Source: Laccaria trichodermophora (lineage: Eukaryota; Basidiomycota; Agaricomycetes; Agaricales; Hydnangiaceae). From it: DNA of 64,000 nt. The translations under genes and the position numbers were made by a program. Location: contig JACTVC010000032.1 in NCBI GenBank assembly GCA_018417955.1, positions 486,006 to 550,005 on the forward strand, read 5' to 3'. The number at the start of each line of letters is the position of its first letter. Within the stretch, counting starts at the first letter, position 1. This document shows, piece after piece, positions 35,497-45,127 of this stretch. Under the pieces are notes generated by a model. That model made no database searches and had not been told where the DNA came from. It was given only the letters and a program-made list of their open reading frames with translations.

Positions 35497-38061
35497 ATGG
35501 AATACTTATACACGGATAGCGATGGCGTCGTGCCTTCTTCGGGTCGTGCACCTATGGTTGCAGGCGAGTGGATCGCTCTTAACGCGTCTGCAGGGAAGAT
35601 CCCTTCTGCTGAGGTGTTTCAGCAAGCTCTACAGGATCGAGCCTTTCTGTCTTCGGAATTAGCGGCTCGTCCCCCCGGATGGACATGGACCAAACAGCCC
35701 ACCTGGTATAATGATCGCTATCATTGGGACGCATGGACGACAGTGGATTGCTTCGCAGACGAGGACAACAAGCTCCCATGGTATTTCAGCGACGGTAGCA
35801 CCCCTCGAATCGCCAATGACGGCCGATTTTACTTTGACAAGGACGTACGAGACCAAGCAGAAGATCACCTAACGAAGTTATGGTTGTGCATCGATTCCAT
35901 CACATCTAATCCGCCATTTGTCCTGGGGACCGATTTTCCCACCAAGTTCAACTATCTTCGCCTTTCTTCAGGATGGGACTCCTCTCAGTCGGCTCGCGCA
36001 GTCGTAGAGGACGCCAAGGCGAGGGTGAAGGAGTATCTCGGGTTTCTGAATTGGTGGTCGTCATCTGTGACGGATTGGGATGTCCCCTTAGAGAGGTGGA
36101 TGGTCGATTATGTCGCCTCGTTTCAGCTACGCAGCCTCAAGAAACGAGGTGTTCTGCTCGATGTCGTTCAGCATAGCAAATCTTTGAACGTTGGGCATTT
36201 ATTGGCAGAAGACGTGCCTCTATATTACTTCTGGATGTCAGACATGGAGGTCCTTCCCCAATTCATTCGTCTTTCCCCCGCCATTCTGCAGGCCTATCAC
36301 GATATGTGCGAAGCCCTGGACAAAGCAGGAGTTTTCGGCAAGGAAATGATCGGTTATGAGAGGGAAATCGACGCGATCAAGCGATACGACGACTTCTTCC
36401 AGCTGCGACAGGATCCGGCCAACATGTTCTCTCCCCTCTTCGTTGACATACCTCGAGGCGCGAAAGTGTACGTATGCGATTTCGAAGGATGGAAAGGCAG
36501 ACCGCTGGTTGATACGGACACTATTGCAGACTACGCGGATCGTTACCATTTTACTATCGATGAGGGCGCGCCCGACACAACGGTCACCATTTGGAGATGG
36601 CGCCCTCGTCTTGCGGACACTGGTTGCGACCAACGAGCGGGTCGAGAGGGTGTAGGATCCTCGAAGGAATCGCGGCGTGGAGATCGAGAGATCAGGGAGA
36701 TCTTCAAAGGCACATGCAGCCCGCCGCCCGGGAAACACTTTGATGAACTGGGCCGGATGTCTATTCTGGACCGCTTAAGCGATGGACTCGTACCGGACTA
36801 CGACGAAGGTTCAGCATCGGTCGTCGACGATTCGCAGGACCCCTTACCTCGACCCCATTGGGCACCAGCCTCATACCCGCAACTCTTCGTTCCCAGAGCA
36901 TCATCGCCTATTGCTTCAGATTCAAAATGGGTGAAGTCAATGGTTGCCATTGCATCCAACGAGTCTTTCTCTGGCGAGTCCTCAGCGAGCACAAGGCCGT
37001 CTAACGACCGGCAAGAAAGGAGCCTCTTGGGGCGAAGGCGTTCCGCTTCACCCGTTCGCTCTTTGTCGCGATCGTCCGTTCCACTTCCCCTACAACGAGC
37101 TAATTTCGTGATCGAGCTCCGCAAATTAGGCCAAGACTTTGATGTCGTTAATCCACCATGGACCAGCAAGAAACTGCTGGCATGGAACAAGGACTTCCTG
37201 GAGGTGGGGTATCTTTTAATCGGTGACGAAAGCGCTCAGGCTCGTCTGCGGTATTGGGCAGCCTGCTCCCCTGATTGTTCCACTGTAGCAGCATTACTAT
37301 ACAAGGCGGTTCGCTGGGGAATTCCCTTCAAAATTGGAGTGAAGGTGGAGGACTTCAGCAGGTTCAAGCCCGAAGACGTATCCGATACTGATCGACTAGT
37401 GGGCAAACCATCGTCAGCAGTGGAGCCCCCCTTCATATACATGGCTCAGGGTGCACTCAAGGCCTACTATATGAGCCACGTTAACGATATCATCCACCGT
37501 CCCCACGCATGAGTTCTTATAGGTATGGGTGGACCTGAAGCTTGGCTAGGTCGTAAATGGGGCGGTTCTGAGTTAGTTGCCCAGTTCATGGACGGGCCAT
37601 CACCCGACGTTTACCTTCATCGGCGCGGAAACATCGACTCTGACGATGAGTTCCCCATGTTTCTCTACACTGACGAGATGACCCCGCAAGAAGTCGACAT
37701 TCTCTTCGGCTGTATCCACAGTGACGGAGACAAGGACAAGTCTTTATATCCTTCCAAGGATGTCCTGGATGACGGATGCTTCTTTTGGACTGGGGAATGG
37801 GATTCTAAGATGGAGGCTATGTTCACGGACCTCACGAAGGAGATCCTGCAAGGGACTGCAAAGTTCAAAACACCAGGAATGTGGAAGGACTACTTCCGCC
37901 GTCGTAACCGTAGCTCTCGAGGATCAAAGGAGCAACTCAACCAGATAGCTCCGGCATCGCTTCACCGCCTGCATGCAAGACTCTTGGATGGGTTTCCAAT
38001 CAATTGGCACAAGCGTCGCCTAACAGACATCGATCTGCCGGAGGAGTATCGCCCTCGTTAA
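35497..38061 (+). pseudogene. Third ORF of the Ty3/gypsy element (unknown function), one in-frame stop
   Basis: About 855 codons in one frame, from MEYLYTDSDG to LPEEYRPR, interrupted by TGA at 37,510-37,512; the partial copy at 5162-6351 has CGA there. Visible features: Trp-rich N-terminal part (WTWTKQPTWYNDRYHWDAW), a conserved-looking LGFLNWWSSSVTDWDVP, LLAEDVPLYYFWMSD, an acidic Ser-rich middle with phosphorylation-like SRS clusters (36,840-37,090) and a second folded part. No hydrophobic segment long enough for an envelope protein. I have seen similar ORFs associated with gypsy elements in mushroom genomes but know no function. It follows pol with an 179-bp gap. Confidence 0.7.
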
Positions 38062-38080
38062 ATGGGAAATAGGGGGGCTT
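38062..38080 (+). promoter_or_regulatory. Polypurine tract of the Ty3/gypsy element
   Basis: AAATGGGAAATAGGGGGGCTT region directly before the 3' LTR; the same tract precedes LTR A. It would prime plus-strand DNA synthesis. Confidence 0.7.
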
Positions 38081-38628
38081 TGTGAGGGGACCGGACAGTA
38101 TCTCAACATTATGGTATTTCCTATTCAACGATTTCTCTTCATTTACGCGTTACAGTCACGATAGTCACATTTAGTTACAAAGCTTCTAGTCACGGAGTTA
38201 TGATCATCTTTTTTACATCCATCTTCTTCGTCCCTGCTTGCTGTCAAGAGCATCGTCTTCACGACTCTTCACCAAGCTACCCAAAGGAATAGTGTGATTA
38301 GGTCAGTAACTGTTTGTGACTATCTAGGAGAGCTCGTGCCTCTCCGTCTTTGCGCGTTTACCGTTCTCTTTTCCATTCCATCCTGCAGGATTGCGTTGAA
38401 CCTTTCTGCGGCATTCCGGGAAAGGAGAGATTAGCTACGCTCGTGGCATTCCAGAGCGCAAGTAGCATCTCGCTTAGCGTAATTCCGCAAGACTCTTAGA
38501 TTCCGACCTTCCTATAAGGTCATTACACCATTGCGACAATCGTAATTACTTCATCCGCTCGCCAGTCATCTACGTCGTTAACTACGAGAGACTCAAACTA
38601 CTTCGCTACCTCGTAATAGGTTCCCGCA
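38081..38628 (+). repeat. Ty3/gypsy LTR D
   Basis: A 548-bp LTR. The right flank tgtcc lies within the integrase-core gene and equals, in reverse complement, the flank of LTR B (ggaca). Confidence 0.9.
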
Positions 38629-39918
38629 TGTCCCAAGTGTCCGGAAGCTGCCGCCACTTGATATTGCGACACAGGCAGTACTTGAGAAAATTGCAGACGA
38701 CCCCTCGCAGGGACGTGGGGTCGGAACCATTGGTGTTTTGCTCAGCAACGAAGGCACCCCCCTTCCAAGGTCCAGTTGCACATCCCTGACCTGCTCCCGC
38801 TTTATTAAATTATGCCATGAAAATTAGGGACTTCATTCGAAATGTATTGGCGACTCATGCTCCTGAGGGCCTTTCTCGTTGCTTTCCAGGTGCTAACCGA
38901 ATCCGCCACTCAACTCTTTCTTCAATTGGGCCCAACCACCAACATCACGCTGACGGGCATGAGAAGCTGAATGCTCAAGCCCTTAATATGGGTGGAGTTG
39001 GCTTAAATATCTACGGTATTAAGGACCAATGGTCCTCTTTTATTCTGTACCTTGTTGTTGTCCCAAACAACAGATTGGCCACTACGATCAGGCATATCTA
39101 CCTTGACTGTGTCAAGAAGTACAAGTGTAGGCAGTTCGTTAAATTGATATATGGTTGCTCGCTAACATATTTTACATTGACAGTCATCCCCATAACCTTC
39201 GTTACAGATAAAGGTAGTGAAATGGGTGTTATCTATGCATCCCAGTCAGGCTTGCAGTAAACATTACTATCTTGCTGTATACCTAAGTATTTCGCCTGAA
39301 TACATTCTCAGGGCAGCATACACACCTGAGCTTGACGAAAATCAGTTCCCGCCTACATTGCAAGTGCGCAGCGTGCACAACACACCAATCAAAGGGGTGT
39401 GGCATTGGTTTCTCCAAACCTTTGGAGTCAATATTAAGGACACAATTTGCAAGGGTTACGAGGCCGGGATTTATAATCCAAACAATCTGATTCATCCGTA
39501 TGTTATTAAAAAATGGATGAGATTTTTTTTCAACACTGATTAATTCAAAAGACAATTGTTCTACTGGCTGTGGCCAAAAATACTTCAAAAGCAACTCGAT
39601 AAATTTGTTGAATATTGGAACAATCATAAAATCCGTCCCCAAGCCGACAAATCAAATATGTCTGGCTCAACGCCGAGGCATGCATTTACTGTGCCTGCCA
39701 AACCTGCTGAAGATTGTAGAATAATTGTTGATGAAGCCGTGATTGATGCACTCCGGGAGCAGATTCCTGTCTCACGACAAGACTCCTTACGCTGGGTTGA
39801 TGATTCCTTCGAGGTTGCTGCAGAGAATGCATATAATGTCATTGGATCACCATCTCTTGACAATCTTCTATTGGGTTGGAATGTCTTCGCATCGATGGCA
39901 CAGATCATTAATGCATAA
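38629..39918 (+). pseudogene. Integrase-core domain protein, C-terminal part (3' half of split gene)
   Basis: Begins mid-codon after LTR D with PSVRKLPPLDIATQAVLEKI, then (frame change near 38,800) MKIRDFIRNVLATHAPEGL, HHADGHEKLNAQAL (first Asp), VVVPNNRLATTI, FVTDKGSEMG (second Asp), SVHNTPIKGVWHW and LDKFVEYWNNHKIRPQ. Three to four introns of 50-60 nt fit between the blocks. In the family I remember Glu at the position of Lys in PIKGVW, so the catalytic Glu appears lost (GAA to AAA would do it). With its 5' half inverted 28 kb away, the gene is dead. Confidence 0.72.
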
Positions 39919-41430
39919 TGTACCAGTGCTATTTTATTATTTAAGCCCTGACACCCTCGATACAACAATAAACAAATGGCTTTTTATTTCACCGATATTG
40001 GATACATTATTTGAGTATTTGGAAGATCCTGCAAATTAAATGAGGGAATTGAGTTTGTCGGAAATTAAAATCCTGCCATGGAGTTCCCACCAACGCTAGC
40101 CATGTGACAACCACCAAGGCAATGCATCTGCCGGTGGGGCTGCTGACAGCGAGGCTCGGGCAATGAGAGGATGCTGAGGTTCCAGTGAGGAAGTGGTGAT
40201 GTGCTTGTGTTGAAGAACTTCACGACAATTCGTTCAAGTCTGTTCAAACTCCGACACCATGTGACAATGTTGATTTTTGAATTTCTCGACACGTTCTTCC
40301 TTCCTTTTCCCCACCACATCGCCAACTCGTAAGGTTTACATCCAAGTCCTCCTCATCTCAAGTCAGTGCGTCCTTTCCTTCTTTGTCCACATTCTCCGCA
40401 CTCACGGCCTTCTTTGTTTGCTCATCTCTAGTCAGTGCCTGCATTCACCTGTCCCTGTATCAGCCATACTCACGCTCACCCCCCTTTCTCTCTTCGTTTC
40501 CAGTTTGTGCGTGCTTTCATACATCTTTGTCCATGTTCGCTGTACTCATACCCTATTTGCTTTCTTGTCCAGGCAGTGCTGACCACCTACCCTCAAGCAT
40601 GTGTAGCATATCTGTGTGTATTTTCATCCTCTGTCATCTGTGTTTGCCGTATTAACCTTTCCCTTTCTCTCCTCATCTCCAGGCAGTGTGTACTTTCCTC
40701 CTCTCTTGTCACTGTTTGTTGTACTCCCCCCCTCCTTCCCCTTTTCTTGCCTCATCTAGAGGCAGCAAGTACCTTCCTCTTCTCTGATCGGCTTTCCTCA
40801 CCAGGTGGTAGATGTGGTACACCCTTCCTTATGCTCATGATTAGGCTAGTAGCTTGAATGTGTATATATCCTGTCTCACAATACAACGATGCTGATCACT
40901 ACTGCCATTTTGGTCCAAAAATGTGACCAGCTTCTATTGAGTATTGTGAACCAGTAGCCTTCATAGATCAGAAACAATGCCAACAATGTAGGATTAGACT
41001 TTGTTACAGAACCCTGGTTCACCTGGTAGCTTCTGTAGATACAGAGCAACACACAACGTAGAGCTATGTACCGAATTTAGGAAACTACTGGTGCTACTGA
41101 GATTAGTAGGATGACTATGGTAACTATGCACTAGGGGACTTGTGTACCGAGATACCCAGGATACTAGAGGTATTTGGAACTACTGACCCAAGTCAGTGCC
41201 TCCTGATGTCAGATCAGCTTGACTGTTTATTCTAAAACTTTCCAATTGCATTTGAATGGCATACTTAAGTTTAAATAAAAAAATTTAGATAGCAAGGTGA
41301 AGTTGTCATTTCAGGAAGGGCAAAAGACCAAATTCCGCTGTGAAACAGCTCGAAAAACGTGATATTTGCACATCATCCATCAGCCAAATTCGTTGTTACC
41401 TGGTGTGACACGAGTTTCAATCTCCTGATA
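39919..41430. other. Spacer with degenerate pyrimidine-rich repeats
   Basis: 40,340-40,790 carries about five drifting ~90-bp units with CTCATCTCCAGGCAGTG and a Cys/Ser/Leu-rich translation in all forward frames, which marks a repeat rather than a gene. Nothing else is recognised. Confidence 0.45.
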
Positions 41431-41759
41431 AGGTAGAGGAACTCCATACTCATCCAATGTCAGCTGATGTGACCTTGGTGTGACAGATAAGTTTTGGTGC
41501 ACAATGTGACCAGTAGTCCCTGCCATAGATCACGTGTCCACAATTGATTTGTCTTCACTCCAATGTCTTTTAACTATACTGTAACTAGCACTGCTCATAT
41601 ATTGAAATTCTGCTTCTGAGATAATTTAACAGCTGCAGATTGGAAGATTTGCTTGGAGCCACATTTTGAAAAAGAGTGTTTTTGGAAATGTAGTATAGAT
41701 TTCTTTCATTTGTCACACTTTATCATGTGATGTTAGATGAGTATGGAGTTCCTCTACCT
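41431..41759. mobile_element. MITE with TA target duplication (329 bp)
   Basis: Terminal inverted repeats of about 28 bp starting AGGTAGAGGAACTCCATACT, flanked by TA on both sides. Unlike the Tc1/mariner-like element above in sequence. Non-coding. Confidence 0.7.
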
Positions 41760-41961
41760 TATATCTGAACCCTGAGCACTGGAACGCCTCCGACAGCAAA
41801 CACAATACATTTATACCAGAAAAAAAGTAGATACTGTAGAAGAGAAAAAAGATTATTGGCTTGTAAAAAAAATTAAAAAAATTTGATGAAGTTGTGAGTC
41901 AGAAATCGTGAAGTGCTGAAAAAGTTTCAAACACCTGAACAAACATAGTAGATTGAACATA

Positions 41962-42352
41962 CACTGGACACATGACAAGATAATCTGCACTGAAATACCA
42001 TAAAAATATCTTTTGAAAGTTCCTTATTTTCCCCCTGTTTTCTACCAAGAAATATGTAATACATCTATAAAGATTCTTTTCAATGAATGAAGGTCAAATA
42101 TTGATAAAATATGTTGGAAAACATGTAGAACATTTTGAGATACATATATAGACAATTCAAATTAACCCAATATCTTTCAAGTAAGTTTCTATATGTTTTT
42201 AACATGTTTTATAAGTATTTAATCTTCATTTACTGAAAACAATCTTTGTAGATGTATTACATGATTATTACTAGAAAACAGAAAAAAATAAGGAACTTTC
42301 AAAAGACATTTTAGAGTATTTCAGTGCAGATTATCTTGTCATGTGTCCAGTG
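41962..42352. mobile_element. CACTA-like MITE (391 bp)
   Basis: Imperfect terminal inverted repeats of about 68 bp beginning CACTGGACACATGACAAGAT, with a 3-bp duplication ata on each side. CACTG ends plus a 3-bp duplication are the signature of the CACTA (CMC) superfamily. Confidence 0.65.
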
Positions 42353-42602
42353 ATACCATCCCACTCCTCAAGTAAGCCTACAGTTGCAGACAAACAAAGA
42401 CAACAATTTTGGTGATTGTAAGATGGGGACCCTGCACAACCCTCAATATTACTTTTTATTGCAGAAATGTGAAGATTAGGACCCAATGCTTTGATTTACA
42501 TGAGCTGATTTTTCAAAATCAATGAAATGGGAAATTTTAGCCCAAAAATATTGACCAGACCCTGAATGAACCCTTAAAATTATGAAAAATAACACAATTG
42601 AC

Positions 42603-43023
42603 TAGGACCCCTGAAAATGCTGCTAAATGGTAGATACCAATCTGGACAAAAAAATTCAAAACGGGGGTGCTAGGCTAGGACAAGTTTTCGAAAATATCAG
42701 CAAAATGCTAGATACAAAATCCAGACAGGTTCTCGAGAATAACAGGCTAGATACTAACTGGATACATATGGTCGCATAGTGCAATGGAAAAATGTAGGTA
42801 ATTTTTGCAGTCAGCCATGTGGTCAGTGGTTTGAACCTTGTGCTGCAGAGAAAAAAAGGCTTTGAATAGGCTAAATACGAAGTCCAAATAAATTTTTGAA
42901 ATTTAGTTTAGGCCAATTTAGGCCAGATAAAATCTGGACAAACTTCGCCAAAATTGGTACAGACAAGAATCTGAAAATCATTGATTTTAGTATCTATCAT
43001 TTGGCAGTAGTTCAGGGGTCCTA
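42603..43023. mobile_element. MITE with 6-bp target duplication (421 bp)
   Basis: Terminal inverted repeats start TAGGACCCCTGAA, with attgac at 42,597-42,602 and 43,024-43,029. Superfamily not recognised. Its middle has a tRNA-B-box-like GGTTTGAACC near 42,830. Confidence 0.6.
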
Positions 43024-43363
43024 ATTGACTCCTTTTTCAATTCTGTATCTGATCCTGAAGTTTGGGGAAAATCTGACAAGCTGTTCTTGTAGGAAAAAAA
43101 TGATTTTAAATCACCTAAAATGGCAACTCAGGGTCTTCCCACCCCCACAGGCCCTCAATGGACCCTGGCCTGTTGATCCCCTTCCCCTCCCCACCTTCAA
43201 CATATGCATATTATTAACTTCTGATCAGAATTACAATGTTTAGTAAGTGCCACTCAATTTTTAAATGACCACCGTGTAATCATGGCATGATTACTACAGT
43301 TCCCATACTGTATCATATATAGGATGCACTGGCTGAGAATATAACTTCTCAGTTATTCTGCCT

Positions 43364-43447
43364 TTTGGCTTAGGTGGTCCTTTGTGCATTCTAGGGACTG
43401 CTTACATTAACTGAGAAGTTACGGCTGCAGGTTCAATCCTGGCCCAT
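43364..43447 (+). repeat. tRNA-like sequence, single unit
   Basis: A-box-like TTGGCTTAGGTGG and B-box-like GGTTCAATCCTGG at tRNA spacing, overlapped by an inverted pair AACTTCTCAG/CTGAGAAGTT. Probably another SINE head or tRNA pseudogene, of a different family from the arrays at 3.8 and 16.9 kb. Confidence 0.35.
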
Positions 43448-45127
43448 GGCAAAGCTGGCTGTGGGACTGTGGGAATGAATACTGTTACGAGTCCTGGAGT
43501 TTACGTAAGGAATCGTTCTTATACTGACCCGTTTTCTTGTCACACTATTCTTTGAGAGCTATAGACAAACATTACCAAACAGATGTCAACTTCATCTGTA
43601 GCCAACTTACAGCTAATTTTACAGTGATCTACTCTCTGAGTTAAAATGCGATTAATGTCTTTGTCGTTATGTGGTAGAGATTAAGAAAGTAGTAAAAGTA
43701 GTATACAGACGAAATACTTAAAGTCATATACGGACGACTAATGTTTTACCTCTTTCTTCATTTTTCGACACGTTTTCCCGTTGCGCCATGTATGTCCGAG
43801 TCTTCCCATAATCCAGACAGATGTTTCCGAGTTGTCCCTCTCGCGATGCTTTCTAAAACGCCATCTGTCTTCCCGTAAACCAAGTGTTTCCATGTTGTCA
43901 CTCTCGCAATGCTTCCTAGAAAGAACTTTCATGTTGAATACTCGAATCTCCAAAAAATGTGGACTCAGCTTTTCCGGATATCGCCGATGTGAGAACAATG
44001 CACGCGTTTGGTTTATTGATCTTTTGCTTAAAAAAGGTAAGGTCGACGCGTAAGACTTTGACAATGCTAGAATTGAATGTAAACTTACGAGCCATCGTGC
44101 ACAGCGAATTGAAGGGGAATGGCTGAAAGACTTTGTAAAGATCCTGCCTTACCTCGCCGTTTCTGTAAAAGAAGGTCGAGTTTGATAACTGTTAAAGCAA
44201 AAAAAGTAAAGTTCTTTGATTGTGGAAGGAGCATATCTTTTCGGATGGGGCGTTCTCGAGCGCCGTACTTTTGATATCCATCCCGACCAGTTCTCATAGT
44301 GACGGGGGAGTGGACACTTCGTGGTACATGTAATCTGCTGCACAATGTCGAGGATGTCGTTGGTGAAGGGAAGGCCAGTATGATAGTATCGAGATGCTCT
44401 TCCTCCGAATCCTGCAGCTTACGCAGGGGCTCGATAGCCAGATTGCAGTATTCAAAAAGCGAGGTACCGAAATACCGTAAAAGTGCCGTCTGTTCTGATA
44501 CTGCAAGTGACGGTCATGCGGAAAAGAGTGGCAATGAGGTCGGTAGTGGCATGGAATGAGTTGTAGAGATCATTTCATAAAGGGTGTGTCGTCATAACAA
44601 GGAAAAAAAGGGTGACGCAATGCACTTAGCGTTTCTCGAGCAAGGAATGAATATTTGAATCTACATTGTTTATTCTTTTTCTTTAGAAACTATGTGAAAA
44701 TTCATACAATTACACACCGTATTGTGGGTCAAGTATGACTTCGTGGCATATGTACCCTGTCGAGGCGAGTCAAACTTGTATTGACGGGCAAGGGGCACCA
44801 TACGACGAATTTCCGTAACGTCTAGTCTCGTTGACATTTGGCAAAGGGCGCGCTTCAGCCAAGGGAGACGTTATAACTTGATAAGCGGTAACCCATTGCT
44901 CTACACGTCTGTTCTCGACTAGGTGATCTGATTTTGCAATGAATATTATTGATAAGCTACACGAATGTGGTCACAATTACGCACCTCAACATGTGGGTCA
45001 GCAAAGTCTTCGTGCCGTTATATCTAGTAGTGACCAGGGAGTCTTCGAGGGAAACACAGGCGAGATAAACAATCACAAATTTTGAACTGAAAAGTGGACG
45101 TCCACTTTTCAGTTTAAAATTGACACT
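43448..45127. other. Mostly unassigned; possible decayed coding on the minus strand
   Basis: Between about 44,560 and 44,085 on the minus strand, protein-like stretches appear in successive frames (TALLRYFGTSLFEYCNLAIE; FTNDILDIVQQITCTTKCPL), suggesting an old gene with frameshifts or introns; I do not recognise it. 44,750-44,850 resembles flanking sequence near 60,060 (GGGCGCGCTTCAG). The stretch ends in the palindrome at 45,080. Confidence 0.3.
45080..45119. repeat. GTGGACGTCCAC palindrome, copy 1
   Basis: Arm TTTTGAACTGAAAAGTGGAC, mirrored at 45,099/45,100 with one mismatch. Its right flank aaattgacact is the target site of palindromic element 2. Confidence 0.85.

Larger units (their letters stand above)
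17911..38628 (+). mobile_element. Ty3/gypsy chromodomain retrotransposon with three nested insertions (LTR C to LTR D)
   Basis: Plus-strand element: LTR C, a 78-bp misplaced piece of tRNA-like repeat, gag, zinc knuckle, protease, RT, RNase H, integrase, chromodomain, an unrelated third ORF, polypurine tract and LTR D. Insertions at 23,020-26,025, 26,514-28,152 and 29,999-34,198 each lie within the coding sequence and have their own target duplications. Subtracting each insert plus one duplication leaves the pol frame open through each junction (shifts of 3008, 1650 and 4205 bases account for the observed frames). The only remaining break in gag-pol is TGA at 21,121. Outer flanks catat and tgtcc do not match. 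Confidence 0.85.

Noticed and set aside
35497..38061. Third ORF as an envelope protein (errantivirus-like)
   Set aside because: No signal peptide, fusion peptide or transmembrane segment is visible.
40277..40857. Cys/Ser/Leu-rich frames of 90-140 codons
   Set aside because: Three overlapping forward frames are open at once over a degenerate pyrimidine-rich repeat; no domain features.
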